DNA of 7,117 nucleotides, taken from positions 1,337 to 8,453 of the forward strand of contig DNUB01000118.1 of NCBI GenBank assembly GCA_003508605.1, given 5' to 3'. Below the pieces are notes generated by a model, which was not told the origin of the DNA, ran no database searches, and saw only the letters and a list, made by a program, of their open reading frames with translations. Positions 5,997 through 7,117 of the stretch are shown in pieces. Each line of letters opens with the position of its first letter. The first letter of the stretch is position 1. The position numbers were made by a program, and so were the translations under genes. The stretch is from Oscillospiraceae bacterium. GTDB taxonomy: Bacteria > Bacillota > Clostridia > Oscillospirales > Ruminococcaceae.

Positions 5997-6917
5997 ATGG
6001 CTATTTCCGCACAGGACGTAAAACAGCTTAAAGAAATGACCAACTGCGGCATGATGGACTGCAAGCGTGCTTTGGAGCAGACCGGCGGCGACTTTGACGC
6101 CGCTGTCAAGTATCTGCGTGAGCAGGGTCTTGCTAAGGCAGCCAAGAAGGCTACCAGAATTGCGGCAGAGGGCTTGGTTTATACAAAGATCGACCCGGCT
6201 AAGAAGGTAGGAGCTATTGTTGAAGTAAACAGCGAAACCGACTTCGCCGCAAAATCCGAAAGATTTGTGGAATTTGTCGATATGGTTGCACAGACCGTTA
6301 TTGACAACGACGTTGCAGACGTTGACGCACTTCTCGGAGTTAAAATGAGCGGCACGGAAGAGACCGTTCAGGACATTCTTACCGAAAGAATCGCCACAAT
6401 CAGCGAAAATATCAAAATCAGACGCTTTGCAAGAATGGAAGGCGACCTGTTCAGCTACATTCATGACGGCGGCGGAAGCATTATCGGCACTCTCTTAAAG
6501 CTTGAGGCCGACGATGTAAACGACGACGCCGTTAAGCAGTGCGCAAAGGATATCTGCTTGCAGATTGCCGCTTCCGCACCTCAGTTTGTTTCACAGGCCG
6601 ACGTTCCCGCCAATGTTATAGCGGAGGAAAAGGAAGTTCAGATGGCACTGGCTCAGAAGGAAAACGAAACCGCCGCTAAGCCCAAGCCCCTGAACGTGCT
6701 TGAAAAGATCGTTGAGGGCAGAATGAAGAAGTTCACCGAAGAAATCTGCCTTATGGACGAGCCCTATATCAAGAATGACGAAATGACCGTTGCAAAGTAT
6801 GTTGCAAGCCTCGGAAAGAATATTAAGGTGGTTCAGTTCGTTCGTTACGAAAAGGGCGAGGGACTTCAGAAGAAGGAAGAAAACTTTGCCGACGAGGTTG
6901 CTTCCATGATGAAGTAA
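5997..6917 (+). CDS. tsf: Translation elongation factor Ts
   Basis: EF-Ts exchanges GDP for GTP on EF-Tu in the cytoplasm. The 306-residue product is full length. It begins with the UBA-like N-terminal domain, ISAQDVKQLKEMTNCGMMDC (3-22), then the KRALEQTGGDFDAAVKYLRE segment. The EF-Tu-contacting motif ETDFAAKSERF (80-90) is conserved in form, with Ala where Val is common. The core subdomains follow, then KPLNVLEKIVEGRMKKFTEE around residues 225-245 and the helical LMDEPYIKND/MTVAKYV segment. The start at ATG 5997 fits family length and the ribosome binding site. It follows rpsB by 122 nt, the almost universal order. The downstream terminator ends the operon, so pyrH and frr, which follow in many bacteria, are not directly attached here. 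Confidence 0.98.
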   Translation: MAISAQDVKQLKEMTNCGMMDCKRALEQTGGDFDAAVKYLREQGLAKAAKKATRIAAEGLVYTKIDPAKKVGAIVEVNSETDFAAKSERFVEFVDMVAQTVIDNDVADVDALLGVKMSGTEETVQDILTERIATISENIKIRRFARMEGDLFSYIHDGGGSIIGTLLKLEADDVNDDAVKQCAKDICLQIAASAPQFVSQADVPANVIAEEKEVQMALAQKENETAAKPKPLNVLEKIVEGRMKKFTEEICLMDEPYIKNDEMTVAKYVASLGKNIKVVQFVRYEKGEGLQKKEENFADEVASMMK

Positions 6918-6946
6918 GGCTAAACAAAGCAAGCCGAGACAAAACC

Positions 6947-6961
6947 GAGGGATTTCCCCTC
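6947..6961. other. Short GC hairpin after tsf
   Basis: GAGGG (6947-6951) and CCCTC (6957-6961) can form a 5-bp stem with an ATTTC loop, 29 nt after the tsf stop codon. No T-run follows on the plus strand, so it is not a terminator by itself; it may protect the mRNA 3' end or be incidental. Confidence 0.35.
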
Positions 6962-6974
6962 ATATAAAAAATTC

Positions 6975-7009
6975 CTGCCGTCTGATTTATTCAGTCGGCA
7001 GTTTTATTT
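6975..7009 (+). terminator. Rho-independent terminator of rpsB-tsf, possibly bidirectional
   Basis: CTGCCGTCTGA (6975-6985) and TCAGTCGGCAG (6991-7001) form an 11-position stem with one T-T mismatch and a TTTAT loop, followed by TTTTATTT. On the minus strand the same stem is followed by GAATTTTTT, so it could also stop transcription arriving from the right, which would fit a convergent gene beyond the window. Confidence 0.9.
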
Positions 7010-7084
7010 CCAAAATCGAAAATGATAAAATAAAAAGGTTACCTAAACAGAACAGCAGTACAAAAGAATAATGCAATATTCTCC

Positions 7085-7115
7085 AAGAGCCGTCCCAAAA
7101 AAGAGCCGCCCCAAA
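7085..7115. repeat. 15-bp imperfect direct repeat at the window edge
   Basis: AAGAGCCGTCCCAAA (7085-7099) and AAGAGCCGCCCCAAA (7101-7115) match at 14 of 15 positions with a 16-bp period. Two copies are visible; a longer array might continue past the edge. No function can be assigned, and the DNA from 7010 to the end shows no gene. Confidence 0.7.
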
Positions 7116-7117
7116 CC

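Overview
The window is a stretch of ordinary chromosomal core genes from a low-to-mid GC Firmicute, most likely a Clostridia member of the Ruminococcaceae/Oscillospiraceae type. The lineage call is inference. It rests on strong AGGAG-type ribosome binding sites, near-consensus sigma-A promoters, a YlmC/YmxH-type PRC-barrel gene (found mainly in spore-forming Firmicutes and relatives), an ACT/UPF0237 gene beside a UPF0210 gene, and an AsnC-type regulator fused operonically to a class I aminotransferase. I see no transposase, phage gene, CRISPR array, tRNA or rRNA, and no clear sign of an undescribed multi-gene system.

Layout. Positions 1-946 carry two genes on the minus strand: a small ACT-domain protein (UPF0237) followed by the N-terminal 200 residues of a UPF0210/DUF711 'PFL' protein that runs off the left edge. 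Between 947 and 1118 lies a divergent promoter region with a good promoter on each strand and an 18-bp tandem repeat over the likely minus-strand transcription start. From 1119 to 4854 five genes read on the plus strand with short gaps or overlaps: a PHP-domain phosphatase of the histidinol-phosphatase (HisJ) family, an Lrp/AsnC regulator, a PLP-dependent aminotransferase whose start overlaps the regulator's stop, ispE (isoprenoid precursor kinase), and a ymxH-like PRC-barrel gene. The first four are tightly packed and probably cotranscribed; ymxH follows after an 83-nt gap with no visible terminator.

A new promoter with an extended -10 at 4870-4898 starts the translation operon rpsB-tsf (ribosomal protein S2 and elongation factor Ts). 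It is preceded by a leader of about 185 nt with several hairpins. The 122-nt rpsB-tsf spacer holds a 13-bp long-range helix and other complementary segments that could form a pseudoknot. A terminator that could work in both directions lies 57 nt after tsf, so pyrH and frr are not directly attached here. The last 108 bases are non-coding in what can be seen, apart from a short imperfect direct repeat at the edge.

The points most worth a second look are non-coding: the rpsB leader, the rpsB-tsf spacer RNA and the repeat in the divergent promoter region. The coding content is conventional.
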